From: Sphingosinithalassobacter tenebrarum
Lineage (GTDB): Bacteria > Pseudomonadota > Alphaproteobacteria > Sphingomonadales > Sphingomonadaceae
Assembly (NCBI RefSeq): GCF_011057975.1
Contig: NZ_CP049109.1
Coordinates: forward strand, 2,387,001-2,451,000
Direction of reading: 5' to 3'
Length of the DNA: 64,000 bases
Numbering within the stretch: the stretch's first letter is position 1; each line of letters begins with the position of its first letter. Shown here one piece after another: positions 15,056 to 23,526 of this stretch. The translations under genes and the position numbers were made by a program. A model generated the notes under the pieces. That model was not told the DNA's origin, searched no databases, and saw only the letters and a program-made list of their open reading frames with translations.

Positions 15056-15499
15056 TCAATCCGCGCGCATCAGCGCCTTTTCGATGTCGGCGATGCTGTG
15101 GCCGGTCAGGTCCTTGTCGAGCTCGCCGATCAACCGCGATTCGACTTCCTTGTGGTAGTTCTTGCGCAGCTCGCCCAGCGTCTGGGGCGGCGCAATGACG
15201 ACCAGCGCTTCGAAATCATTGTTGAACGCCCGCTTCTTGAGAAGCTCGGCGGTTTGGGCGGCGAAGCGGTCCTCCTCCAGCTGATGGAAATCGGTTTCCT
15301 CATAGCTGCTTCGGCCATTGCCGACGCTCGAAAAGGTCGAACCCGGCGCATCAGTCGATTGCACGCGATCGGGCGGATTATCCTGTTCGCGTACGCGCTC
15401 GACCTGCAGGTTCGGATATTCTTCGTCCCCGTCGTTGCGGAGGAACAGCATCTTTCGTCCGTCGGCGACGACGACAAAGGCCTGATGCGGAACCTGCAT
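15056..15499 (-). CDS. Host attachment protein family (Host_attach)
   Basis: 147 residues from ATG 15499, with GGAGAA just upstream. The frame stays open further upstream, but only this part is protein-like. It matches the proteobacterial family annotated as required for attachment to host cells, with HQAFVVVADGRKMLFLRN at the N-terminus, a central VVIAPPQTLGELRKNYHKEVESRLIGELDKDLTGHSIADIEKAL, and a conserved THR/DRxxQ-like region in between. The fold resembles the release-factor (eRF1 domain 1-like) family. In Agrobacterium a homologue was linked to attachment, but a role in free-living sphingomonads is unknown. Confidence 0.8.
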   Translation of the reverse strand: MQVPHQAFVVVADGRKMLFLRNDGDEEYPNLQVERVREQDNPPDRVQSTDAPGSTFSSVGNGRSSYEETDFHQLEEDRFAAQTAELLKKRAFNNDFEALVVIAPPQTLGELRKNYHKEVESRLIGELDKDLTGHSIADIEKALMRAD

Positions 15500-15608
15500 G
15501 ACATTTCTCCTTGTTATTGCGGTTGCCGGTTCAACGCGCGGCATCGTCGCGGGTTTCGGTAGAAGACCGGGTTGCGCAGCAACATCGGCCCGGCCATAGC
15601 GCTGCGCC

Positions 15609-16889
15609 ATGCACGACATCCGCTTCATCCGCGAAAATCCCGAAGCCTTCGACGCCGGACTCGCGCGTCGGGGCGCCGCTCCGCTTGCCGCCGAACTGAT
15701 CGCGCTCGACGAAAAGCGTCGCGCGATCATCACCGAGCTGCAGACCGGCCAGGCCCGCCGCAACGAAGCCTCCAAGGCGATCGGCGCGGCCAAGGCCAAG
15801 AAGGACGAGGAGACGGCGCAGGCGCTGATGGCCGAGGTTTCCGAGCTCAAGACGCGGCTGCCGCAACTCGAGACCGAGGAAAAGACCATTGGCGCCGATC
15901 TGGATGCGCGACTCGCCGCCATCCCGAACCTGCCACTCGCCGATGTTCCGCAGGGCGCGGACGAGGACGAGAACGAACTGGTCGCCACGCACGGCACGCC
16001 GACCGAATTCGCCTTCGCTGCGAAGGAGCATGACGAAATCGGTCCCGACCTGGGCCTCGATTTCGAAACCGGGGTAAAGCTCGCCGGCACGCGCTTCACG
16101 CTGCTGCGCGGACCGATCGCGCGGCTCTATCGCGCGCTCGGGCAATATATGCTCGATACGTTGACCGGCGAACATGACTATGAAGCGGTCGTGCCGCCGC
16201 TGATGGTCCGCGACGAAGCGATGTTCGGCACCGGCCAGCTTCCGAAATTCGCCGAGGATCTGTTCCAGACCACCGACGGGCGCTGGCTGATCCCGACCGC
16301 CGAAGTCAGCCTGACCAACATCGTCGCGCAGGAAATTCTGGCCGAAGAGGAACTGCCGCTGCGCTTCACGGCGCTCACCCCCTGTTTCCGCTCCGAAGCA
16401 GGCGCGGCGGGCCGCGATACGCGCGGCTTCATCCGCCAGCATCAGTTCGACAAGGTCGAGATGGTGTCGATCACCACCCCCGATCAGTCCGAAGCCGAGC
16501 ATGAGCGGATGACCGGCTGCGCCGAGGCACTGCTCAATGCGCTCGGCCTCCCCTTCCGCCGGATGAAGCTCTGCACCGGCGACATGGGCTTTTCCGCCGC
16601 GCGCACCTACGACCTCGAAGTGTGGCTCCCCGGCCAGGGCCGCTATCGCGAGATTTCGAGCTGCTCGACCTGCACCGATTTCCAGGCGCGCCGGATGAAC
16701 GCCCGCTTCCGCGCCGAAGGCGAAAAGGCGACGCGCTTCGTCCACACGCTCAACGGCTCGGGCCTCGCGGTCGGCCGCACGCTCGTCGCGGTGATCGAGA
16801 ATTACCAGAACGAGGACGGTTCGATCACGGTGCCCGAGGTTCTGCGCGATCGCATGGGCGGGGTCGAACGGCTGGAGACCGTGGCGTGA
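15609..16889 (+). CDS. serS: Seryl-tRNA synthetase
   Basis: 426 residues, normal for the bacterial enzyme. The N-terminal antiparallel coiled coil (about 30-100, [20 protein letters not shown] to [14 protein letters not shown]) grips the long variable arm of tRNA-Ser. The class II core follows: motif 2 [28 protein letters not shown] and motif 3 [22 protein letters not shown] 15609 matches the family start ([15 protein letters not shown]). It ligates serine to tRNA-Ser and charges tRNA-Sec where present. It overlaps the next gene by four bases (GTGA), so the inserted DUF2513 gene is translationally coupled to it. Confidence 0.97.
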   Translation: MHDIRFIRENPEAFDAGLARRGAAPLAAELIALDEKRRAIITELQTGQARRNEASKAIGAAKAKKDEETAQALMAEVSELKTRLPQLETEEKTIGADLDARLAAIPNLPLADVPQGADEDENELVATHGTPTEFAFAAKEHDEIGPDLGLDFETGVKLAGTRFTLLRGPIARLYRALGQYMLDTLTGEHDYEAVVPPLMVRDEAMFGTGQLPKFAEDLFQTTDGRWLIPTAEVSLTNIVAQEILAEEELPLRFTALTPCFRSEAGAAGRDTRGFIRQHQFDKVEMVSITTPDQSEAEHERMTGCAEALLNALGLPFRRMKLCTGDMGFSAARTYDLEVWLPGQGRYREISSCSTCTDFQARRMNARFRAEGEKATRFVHTLNGSGLAVGRTLVAVIENYQNEDGSITVPEVLRDRMGGVERLETVA

Positions 16890-17278
16890 AACGAGACATG
16901 GACCTTGTTAGGGCCATTCTTCTCGCGGTCGAGGCGAAGCCATCTCCCGAAGGGCTCAGGATCGAGGAACTTGATGTCCCTCACTATCCCGACTCATCGG
17001 AACGCAGAAAACATCTCGTAATGATGGCTGAGGCTGGCTTCTTCGTTCATGAACCTAGCAAGAGCTCAACGAACCCAGACCGAGTGATCACCACCCAGAT
17101 ATTCGATTTATCTTGGGCCGGGCATGAGTATTTGGACGCGATCCGGGATCCAGAAATCTGGAAACGAACAAAAGAGGGCACGCGAAAAATCGGAAATAGC
17201 AGCTTTGAGTTCGTAATCGAGTTGGCCAAGGCTTACGCAAAAAATACGCTTCGCGATCTCGGGTTGCCGGGGTTCTGA
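16886..17278 (+). CDS. DUF2513 domain protein inserted between serS and surE
   Basis: 130 residues starting at GTG 16886, which overlaps the serS stop by four bases; the family start [13 protein letters not shown] fits this codon exactly. It has a winged-helix-like look ([28 protein letters not shown]) followed by [33 protein letters not shown]2513 genes are common in phages, plasmids and islands and have no known function. GC content is visibly lower than in serS and surE, and the stop shares a base with the surE start, so it sits in the operon with no spare bases at either junction. Confidence 0.88.
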   Translation: MKRDMDLVRAILLAVEAKPSPEGLRIEELDVPHYPDSSERRKHLVMMAEAGFFVHEPSKSSTNPDRVITTQIFDLSWAGHEYLDAIRDPEIWKRTKEGTRKIGNSSFEFVIELAKAYAKNTLRDLGLPGF

Positions 17279-18042
17279 TGCGCGTCCTCCTCACCAACGA
17301 CGACGGCTATCACGCGCGCGGACTGGCGGTGCTCGAGGAAATCGCCGCGCAATTCGCCGACGATATATGGGTGGTCGCGCCCGCCGACGAACAATCGGGC
17401 GCGGGCCATTCGCTCACCCTCACCCGCCCGCTGCGCATCCGCCAATTCGGCGAAAAGCGCTTCGCGGTATCGGGCACGCCCACCGATGCGGTGATGATGG
17501 CGCTTGCCAAGATCATGAAGGACAATCCGCCCGATCTGATCCTGTCGGGCGTCAACCGCGGCGCCAACCTCGCCGAGGACGTGACCTATTCGGGCACCGT
17601 ATCGGCGGCGATGGAAGGGGCGCTGGCGGGCGTTCGCTCGATCGCGCTCAGCCAGGTCTATTCGCGCGAGGGCATGGGCGACACCGTTCCCTTCGCCGCC
17701 GCGCGCGAATGGGGTGCAAAGGTGATCGCGCCACTGCTCGACATGAACTGGGCACCGCGCACGCTGATCAACGTCAATTTTCCCGCGCTGCCGCCCGAGG
17801 AAATCAGGGGAATCCGGGTCGTTACACAGGGACTGCGCGACTATGGCCGCTTGCAGATCGTCACCAATCGCGATCCGCGCGGCTTCGAATATCACTGGTT
17901 CGCGCTCGGCCCGACAGTGGAAACGCCCGCCCATTCGACCGATCTCGAAGCCATTCAGGACAGCAAGATCGCAGTCACGCCGTTACATCTGGACCTGACG
18001 CATCGCGATTCTCTCGATATGCTTACCGAAGCGTATCGATAA
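17278..18042 (+). CDS. surE: 5'/3'-nucleotidase SurE
   Basis: 254 residues, the usual length. The divalent metal site is Asp8-Asp9 (LTNDDGYHA), Ser40 (DEQSGAGHS) and an Asn in SGVNRGANLAEDVTYSGTVSAAMEGAL, all present. SurE removes phosphate from nucleoside monophosphates and short polyphosphate and helps survival in stationary phase. The start ATG 17278 overlaps the DUF2513 stop by one base. In many proteobacteria surE precedes pcm, nlpD and rpoS; here an NlpD-like gene follows directly and pcm and rpoS are absent. Confidence 0.95.
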   Translation: MRVLLTNDDGYHARGLAVLEEIAAQFADDIWVVAPADEQSGAGHSLTLTRPLRIRQFGEKRFAVSGTPTDAVMMALAKIMKDNPPDLILSGVNRGANLAEDVTYSGTVSAAMEGALAGVRSIALSQVYSREGMGDTVPFAAAREWGAKVIAPLLDMNWAPRTLINVNFPALPPEEIRGIRVVTQGLRDYGRLQIVTNRDPRGFEYHWFALGPTVETPAHSTDLEAIQDSKIAVTPLHLDLTHRDSLDMLTEAYR

Positions 18043-18062
18043 CATCCGCTCAGGGGGGGACG

Positions 18063-19112
18063 ATGGTTCGATTGAGGAACTGGGCGCCACTGCTGCCTGT
18101 CGCCGCCGCTCTGGCGGGGTGTATTCCCTCGACCACGACACGCGGCCCGGGTCCCAGCGAACCGGCACCGCCCCGCCGCGGCAGCGAGGTCCGCACCCTG
18201 CCCGCCGCGCCGCCCGCATGGGAAGCGCAGCCGGTAAACGCCGATGCGCGCAGCGTACCCGCCACCACCTACATCGTCCGCCGCGGCGACACACTTCGCG
18301 GCATTTCGAACAGGACCGGCGCGGGATCCGAAGCGATCGCGCGCGCCAACGGCCTGCGGCCGCCATTTACCATCTTTCCCAACCAGCGGTTGACCATACC
18401 CGGCGGGCGCTATCACACCGTCCACGAAGGCGAGACGGGCATCGCGATCGCCCGCGCCTATGGAGTCGACTGGGGCCGGATCGTCGCGCTCAACGACCTC
18501 GATGAGCCCTATATCCTGCGCACCGGCATGCGGTTGCTCATCCCCGGCACCGGCAGCGGATCCGGCGACGAAACGCTCGAGGAACGCGCGGCGCGCTTTC
18601 ACGTCGACATCGACGATATCGTCACCGGCGGCGAACCCGCGCTAGCCCACGACGAACGCCCGGCACAGCCGACCGCCTCGTCGGCGCGGGTCCTGCCCTC
18701 CGGCGCCGCGGTTGCCGAGCCCGAGCATATGCGCGGCGGTTTCCAGTGGCCCGCGCACGGCGAGATCATCGGGCGGTTCGGCCCTGGCCAGAGCGGCGAA
18801 CGCAATGACGGAATCAAGATCGGCGTGCCGCTCGACACGCCCGTACTCGCCTCCGCCGACGGCGTCGTCGCCTATGTCGGCGGGGATATTCCGCAGCTCG
18901 GCGGCGTCGTGATCCTCAAGCATGGTGACGGCTGGACCACCGTCTATGGCCATATCGGCCAGATTCTCGTCCAGCGCGGCCAGGCGGTGGAGCGCGGCCA
19001 GACCATCGGTCTCTCCGGCGATTCGGGATTCATCACGCGCCCGCAACTCCATTTCGAAATGCGCAAGGGCCGCGATCCCATCGATCCCCTCGCCAGACTG
19101 CCGCGCAACTGA
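18063..19112 (+). CDS. NlpD/DipM-like lipoprotein with two LysM domains and a degenerate LytM (M23) domain
   Basis: 349 residues from ATG 18063 (GGGGGGACG just before). The N-terminal signal ends in LAGC (lipid-modified Cys20). LysM domain 1 is TYIVRRGDTLRGISNRTG ... QRLTIP (69-113) and LysM 2 is RYHTVHEGETGIAIARAYG ... RLLIP (116-160). The M23 part (about 230-349) keeps the YGHI and QLHFEMR histidines, but the first zinc motif HxGxD reads NDGIKIG, so the zinc site is broken. That pattern marks amidase activators (EnvC, NlpD, DipM) rather than hydrolases. It probably binds septal peptidoglycan and switches on an N-acetylmuramoyl-L-alanine amidase. Being downstream of surE matches nlpD of other proteobacteria. 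Confidence 0.87.
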   Translation: MVRLRNWAPLLPVAAALAGCIPSTTTRGPGPSEPAPPRRGSEVRTLPAAPPAWEAQPVNADARSVPATTYIVRRGDTLRGISNRTGAGSEAIARANGLRPPFTIFPNQRLTIPGGRYHTVHEGETGIAIARAYGVDWGRIVALNDLDEPYILRTGMRLLIPGTGSGSGDETLEERAARFHVDIDDIVTGGEPALAHDERPAQPTASSARVLPSGAAVAEPEHMRGGFQWPAHGEIIGRFGPGQSGERNDGIKIGVPLDTPVLASADGVVAYVGGDIPQLGGVVILKHGDGWTTVYGHIGQILVQRGQAVERGQTIGLSGDSGFITRPQLHFEMRKGRDPIDPLARLPRN

Positions 19113-20182
19113 TGTCGAAACCGCGCATTCCCACGACTCTTCACCGCAGGTCGCGCATGCCGGTCTGGCTTTCGATCGGCTGGCGCGTCGGCGGCGTCCT
19201 CGCACTTCTGGCGCTGGCGGTGGGCGTGCATTATTTCGATCGCGAGGGGCTGCGCGACACCTATGACGGCGATGTCAGTTTCCTCGACATCATCTATTTC
19301 ACGGCGATTTCGATCACCACCACCGGCTATGGCGACATCGCTCCGGTCACCGAACGCGCGCGCATGTTCGACGCGCTGGTGGTCACTCCGATCCGCATTT
19401 TCGTGGTGCTGCTGTTCGTCGGCACCACCTATAATTTCCTGCTGCAGCGAACCTGGGACAAATGGCGTATGGCGCATATCCAGCGAAATCTTCACGACCA
19501 TTATGTCGTCTGCGGATTCGGCAAGACCGGGTCGGACGCAGTCGACGAACTGATCGCGCGCGGCGTTTCGGCGCAGGACATCGTCGTGATCGACGACAAT
19601 ACCGATTCGCTCGCCAAGGCGGAGGCCTGTGGCTGCACCATCCTGCAGGGCGACGCGACGCGCGATTCGGTGCTGGAGGACGTGAAGATCGATCGCGCCC
19701 GCGCACTGATCGTGTCGGCGGGTCGCGACGACACCTCGATCCTGATCACGCTCACCGCGCGGCATTTGTCGAAGAAAGTGCCGATCAGCGTCACCGTGAA
19801 GGCCGACGACAACGAAACCCCCGCGCGCGCCGCCGGCGCGACGACGGTCATCAATCCGGTGAGCTTCGCCGGACTGCTGCTCGCCGGATCGTGCACCGGA
19901 CCGCACATCGCCGATTACATGATGGACCTCGCCTCGATCACCGGCCGCATCGCGCTCGGCGAGCGCACGGTGAAGCCCGAGGAAATCGGCAAGCCGCTTT
20001 CGCAGATCGCTACCGGCATGGGGATGCGCATCTATCGCGGCGGCAAGCCCTACAGCTATTGGGAAGACGAGGCGCAGACGCTCCAGACCGGCGACGTTAT
20101 CGTCGAGATCGTGCCGCAGGGCATGGCGAAGGCGCGGCGGACAGCCGTGCCCGACGCGGTTTCGCCGGAATCCGGGAGCTAG
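19112..20182 (+). CDS. Potassium channel with cytoplasmic TrkA-N (RCK) domain
   Basis: 356 residues. There are two membrane helices (GWRVGGVLALLALAVGVHYF at 23-42 and RIFVVLLFVGTTYNFLL at 94-110) with the pore loop between them. The selectivity filter is TTTGYGD (69-75). A Rossmann domain with GFGKTG (134-139) and later an RCK C-terminal-like domain (TGRIALGERTVKPEEIG) bind NAD(H) or other ligands. It is therefore a Kch/MthK-like channel gated by an RCK domain. The start overlaps the previous stop by one base, so it is translated with the LytM gene. It also overlaps the convergent membrane protein gene by four bases. Confidence 0.9.
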   Translation: MSKPRIPTTLHRRSRMPVWLSIGWRVGGVLALLALAVGVHYFDREGLRDTYDGDVSFLDIIYFTAISITTTGYGDIAPVTERARMFDALVVTPIRIFVVLLFVGTTYNFLLQRTWDKWRMAHIQRNLHDHYVVCGFGKTGSDAVDELIARGVSAQDIVVIDDNTDSLAKAEACGCTILQGDATRDSVLEDVKIDRARALIVSAGRDDTSILITLTARHLSKKVPISVTVKADDNETPARAAGATTVINPVSFAGLLLAGSCTGPHIADYMMDLASITGRIALGERTVKPEEIGKPLSQIATGMGMRIYRGGKPYSYWEDEAQTLQTGDVIVEIVPQGMAKARRTAVPDAVSPESGS

Positions 20183-20862
20183 CCCTCCCCGCTCGCCCCG
20201 AAAAACATCCGCGCGAGCAGGATCATCCCTGCCGGGAAAGTGATGGCCCACAGGGCGCCACCTGCGATCAACGCCGGAAACTGCATTTGCAGCGCGAGAA
20301 AGGGCAGCAACAGCCCGTTGGCGATCAGCGCTACTTTCGCCGCCCGGGCACCATGCGCTTCCGGCAGCGCGAGGGCCGCAGCCAATGTCGCCAGGCTCAT
20401 GAAGCTGTAGCCGAGCAGGTCGACCGCAAACAGAAACGAGCGATATGGAATGAAGAGCAGCAAGGCGATGTCGCCGGTGTCGCCCGCGGCAAGGCGCGGC
20501 GATACGAAGGTCAGCTGGACGAAATAGACCAGCCCGGTGAGCGTCGCGTAGATCGCCGCGAAGGCCAGCGCCGCCAGCGCCGGCGCCTTGCGACCCTCGG
20601 GCGCCACGGCATGCAGCGCCGCCGTCAGCGCCACGAAGCACGGCCCCAGCAGCATCGACGGCAGCAACAACAGGCCGAGCCCCAGCGGCGTGCTCGCGCT
20701 GTCCGGTCCGCCTTGCGAACCGAGCATGCCCAGCCATTCGAATATCTGCGCGACGATATAGGCGAGGCTTAGCACGGCGCACGCGACCGCCGACCACAGC
20801 CCCATCCGCGTATCGAACGCGTGCCGGATCACCGGCGCGCCGCATGGCGGCGGCTGCGACAC
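20179..20862 (-). CDS. Hypothetical multi-pass membrane protein
   Basis: 227 residues with about six hydrophobic helices (for example GLWSAVACAVLSLAYIVAQIF, LGLLLLPSMLLGPCFVALTAALHAV, ALAALAFAAIYATLTGLVYFVQLTF and a C-terminal ALIAGGALWAITFPAGMILLARMFF). No conserved polar motif is visible in the helices, so a transport or enzymatic role cannot be assigned. It immediately follows prpE on the same strand (one base between), suggesting co-transcription. I do not recognise the family; it resembles DUF4386-type proteins only in size and topology. Confidence 0.7.
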   Translation of the reverse strand: MSQPPPCGAPVIRHAFDTRMGLWSAVACAVLSLAYIVAQIFEWLGMLGSQGGPDSASTPLGLGLLLLPSMLLGPCFVALTAALHAVAPEGRKAPALAALAFAAIYATLTGLVYFVQLTFVSPRLAAGDTGDIALLLFIPYRSFLFAVDLLGYSFMSLATLAAALALPEAHGARAAKVALIANGLLLPFLALQMQFPALIAGGALWAITFPAGMILLARMFFGASGEG

Positions 20863-22749
20863 TCAGGCCGCCGCGCCGTCCGCATCGCTTCCCGCGAACA
20901 GTGCGCGATATTCGTCGAGCACGCTAGGGTCCTCGATCGTCGGCGGCGTCGCCACCGTTTCTCCGTTGGCAAGCTTGCGCAGCGTGGCGCGCAATATCTT
21001 CCCCGATCGCGTCTTGGGCAGCGCGCGAACCAGATGCACCTGCTTGAGTGCCGCCACCGGCCCCAATTCGCTGCGCACTTCGCCGACGATCGCGTCGCGA
21101 AGTGCGTCGCCCGATTCCGCGCCCGCCTTCACCACCGCGAACGCCATCGGGATCATGCCCTTCAGCGCGTCGTCGACGCCGATCACCGCGCACTCGGCGA
21201 CTTCGGGCCGGGCCGCGACGATTTCCTCCATCTGCCCGGTCGACAGGCGATGCCCGGCGACGTTGATGATGTCATCGGTGCGGCCCATGATGTGGACGAA
21301 GCCTTCGCTGTCGATATGGCCCGCGTCCCCGGTCTCGTAATAGCCGGGGAACGCCGCGAAGCTCTGGCGATAGCGTTCGGGGTTGTTCCACAAGGTGCGA
21401 TAGCAGCCCGGCGGCAGCGGCGTTTCGATCGCGATCTGCCCGGTCTGCTCGGGCCCGAGCGGCTTGCCCGCATCGTCGAGCACCGCGAAGCGATAGCCCG
21501 GCACCGGAAAGCCCGCGCTCCCCGCCTTGCGCCGCGTATCGCCCAGCGCGAAGCAGCTCGCGATGGCGGGCCAGCCGAGTTCTGTCTGCCACCAGTGATC
21601 GATCACCGGCAGGCGGCTATGCTCCTCGGCCCAGTGGATCGTGTCGGGATCGGCGCGTTCGCCGGCGAGGAAGATCGCCTGCAAGTCGCCCAATCCGATC
21701 AGATGGAGCAGCTTCGCCTCAGGGTCTTCCTTGCGGATCGCGCGGATCGCGGTCGGCGCGGTGAAGAAGGTCTTCACGCCATGCCGCACGATCGTCCGCC
21801 AGAACGTGCCCGCATCGGGCGTGCCCACCGGCTTGCCTTCGAACAGCACCGTCGTCGCGCCGACCAGCAGCGGCGCATAGACGATATAGCTGTGCCCCAC
21901 GACCCAGCCGACATCCGACGCCGCCCAGAAGACGTCGCCTTCGCCGATGTGGTAGATATTCGCCATCGACCAGGCGAGCGCGACGGCATGGCCACCATTT
22001 TCGCGCACCACGCCCTTGGGCGTCCCCGTCGTGCCCGAGGTGTAGAGAATATAGAGCGGATCGGTCGCGGACACCGGCACGCATTCGGCGGGCTGCGCCG
22101 CTGCCAGCGCTTCGTTCCAGTCGCGATCGCGCGGCGCCGAAAGCCCGGCTTCGACCATTGGCCGCTGGAGCAGGATGACGCGATCGACGGCATGTTTGCA
22201 GCGATCGAGCGCGGCATTGACCAGCGGCTTGTAGGGGATCGTTTTGCTCCCCTCGACGCCGCACGATGCCGTCATCAGCACCTTCGGCTGCGCATCGTCG
22301 ATCCGCTTGGCCAGTTCGGGTGCGGCGAACCCGCCGAACACCACCGAATGGATCGCGCCGATCCGCGCGCAGGCGAGCATCGCGAACAGCGTTTCGGGAA
22401 TCATCGGCATATAGATGACGACGCGGTCGCCCTTCCCCACACCTTCGCCCGCCAGCATTCCGGCGGTGCGCGCCACCTGATCCTGCAGCTCGGCGTAGCT
22501 GATGTGCCGGATCGTGTCGGTGACCGGACTGTCGTAGATCACGGCGGTCCGATCGCCGTGCCCGGCCGCGACATGGCGGTCGACGGCGTTGTAACAGCTG
22601 TTGAGCATGCCGTCGCCGAACCAGCCGCGGCTCTCGTCCCACGCCTTGCTCGGCGCGACATCCCATTCGATTGTCTCGGCAGCGTCGAGCCAGAAGCCCT
22701 CGCGGTCGCTGCGGCTCTTGTCATAGGTGGCGGGATATTGGTTCGGCAT
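20863..22749 (-). CDS. prpE: Propionate--CoA ligase / PrpE-type acyl-CoA synthetase
   Basis: 628 residues if started at ATG 22749 (MPNQYPATYDKS); a four-codon longer start at 22761 is possible because GAGAGGAG abuts it. AMP-forming ligase signatures are YILYTSGTTGTPKGVVRENGGHAVAL (P-loop), WWQTELGWPA, YYETGDAGHIDSEGFVHIMGRTDDIINVAGHRLSTGQMEE and the catalytic lysine near the end in LPKTRSGKILRATLRK. The first segment GWFGDGMLNSCYNAVDRHVAAGHGDRTAVIYDSPVTDT is typical of the propionyl-CoA synthetase branch rather than AcsA. It would activate propionate (or acetate) to its CoA ester via acyl-AMP. Its lysine lies in the sequence recognised by Pat-type acetyltransferases, and a GNAT gene is next door, but a functional link is speculative. 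Confidence 0.87.
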   Translation of the reverse strand: MPNQYPATYDKSRSDREGFWLDAAETIEWDVAPSKAWDESRGWFGDGMLNSCYNAVDRHVAAGHGDRTAVIYDSPVTDTIRHISYAELQDQVARTAGMLAGEGVGKGDRVVIYMPMIPETLFAMLACARIGAIHSVVFGGFAAPELAKRIDDAQPKVLMTASCGVEGSKTIPYKPLVNAALDRCKHAVDRVILLQRPMVEAGLSAPRDRDWNEALAAAQPAECVPVSATDPLYILYTSGTTGTPKGVVRENGGHAVALAWSMANIYHIGEGDVFWAASDVGWVVGHSYIVYAPLLVGATTVLFEGKPVGTPDAGTFWRTIVRHGVKTFFTAPTAIRAIRKEDPEAKLLHLIGLGDLQAIFLAGERADPDTIHWAEEHSRLPVIDHWWQTELGWPAIASCFALGDTRRKAGSAGFPVPGYRFAVLDDAGKPLGPEQTGQIAIETPLPPGCYRTLWNNPERYRQSFAAFPGYYETGDAGHIDSEGFVHIMGRTDDIINVAGHRLSTGQMEEIVAARPEVAECAVIGVDDALKGMIPMAFAVVKAGAESGDALRDAIVGEVRSELGPVAALKQVHLVRALPKTRSGKILRATLRKLANGETVATPPTIEDPSVLDEYRALFAGSDADGAAA

Positions 22750-22836
22750 CGCTACGGACATCTCCTCTCGCGGGGCCGGTCGCGTCGCTGCGCGGCCGGT
22801 CCCCGGCATATTTACGGACGCATCGGCGCCATGCGA

Positions 22837-23367
22837 TCAGAAGGTCGCTTCGAGCACCACCAGCGTCGGATCGTCTTCGTCGACGCGGGCGGTGAAGCCC
22901 ATTTCGCGCTCCAGTTCGATCGCCGAATGATTGTCGCGGCTCTCGATCGACATCAGCCGCTTGACGCCGCGACGCATCGCTTCCTCGGCGATGAAGGTCA
23001 GCAGCGTCCAGCCGATACCCTGGCCCTTGCGGTCCGAACGGATCGAAATCGCGACTTCGGCCGCTTCCATCGCCTTGTCACAGGCGAGCATTCCGGTCGC
23101 GAGCAATTCGCCGCTTTGCTTGTCGAACGCCAGAAAGCTCTCGGTGCGCCAGTGATCGACCTTGGTCATCGCGACAAGCTGGTCATGGCCGACATGATCG
23201 CGCGCGCTGAGAAAACGGAACCGGCGATCGTCGGGCGAAACCGATTCGAACAGCTTTTCGAGCGCGGGCTCGTCGGCCTCGGTGGCGGGGCGGACATCGA
23301 TCACCAGTCCGCTGCGCGTCGTCAGCTCGGTGGGATGGTCCAGCGGCTTTTGATCGGGGGAGGTCAT
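22837..23367 (-). CDS. GNAT family N-acetyltransferase
   Basis: 176 residues from ATG 23367 (GGAG seven bases upstream; the longer frame is not supported). The GNAT fold is clear: VIDVRPATEADEPALEKLFESV (beta1-alpha1) and SIRSDRKGQGIGWTLLTFIAEEA, containing the acetyl-CoA pyrophosphate loop R/Q-x-x-G-x-G/A (RKGQGIG). RLMSIESRDNHSAIELEREMGF follows as the usual C-terminal block. This type resembles the C-terminal acetyltransferase domain of Pat/YfiQ proteins. The substrate is unknown. It lies upstream of the PrpE-type ligase on the same strand, which suggests acylation control of that enzyme as a testable idea. Confidence 0.88.
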   Translation of the reverse strand: MTSPDQKPLDHPTELTTRSGLVIDVRPATEADEPALEKLFESVSPDDRRFRFLSARDHVGHDQLVAMTKVDHWRTESFLAFDKQSGELLATGMLACDKAMEAAEVAISIRSDRKGQGIGWTLLTFIAEEAMRRGVKRLMSIESRDNHSAIELEREMGFTARVDEDDPTLVVLEATF

Positions 23368-23526
23368 CTTGCAACTCCTGAAACTCACGGATGATGCGGC
23401 GCAGAATAACAGCATCCGGCGCGCGCTGCATGCGTAGTTCCCCGCATCTGTCGGGCATTGCGCCGCATCAAACCGCAACCGAATGACTCGCTTTTCGCGC
23501 GAAAATGCCTATGTCGCGCGCCAATC

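Noticed and set aside
18944-20845. 633-codon minus-strand frame
   Set aside because: Antisense to the potassium channel gene and across gene ends; basic and low-complexity.
20821-23394. 857-codon plus-strand frame, the longest in the window
   Set aside because: Complement of the PrpE-type ligase and GNAT genes, rich in Arg/His, with no domain.
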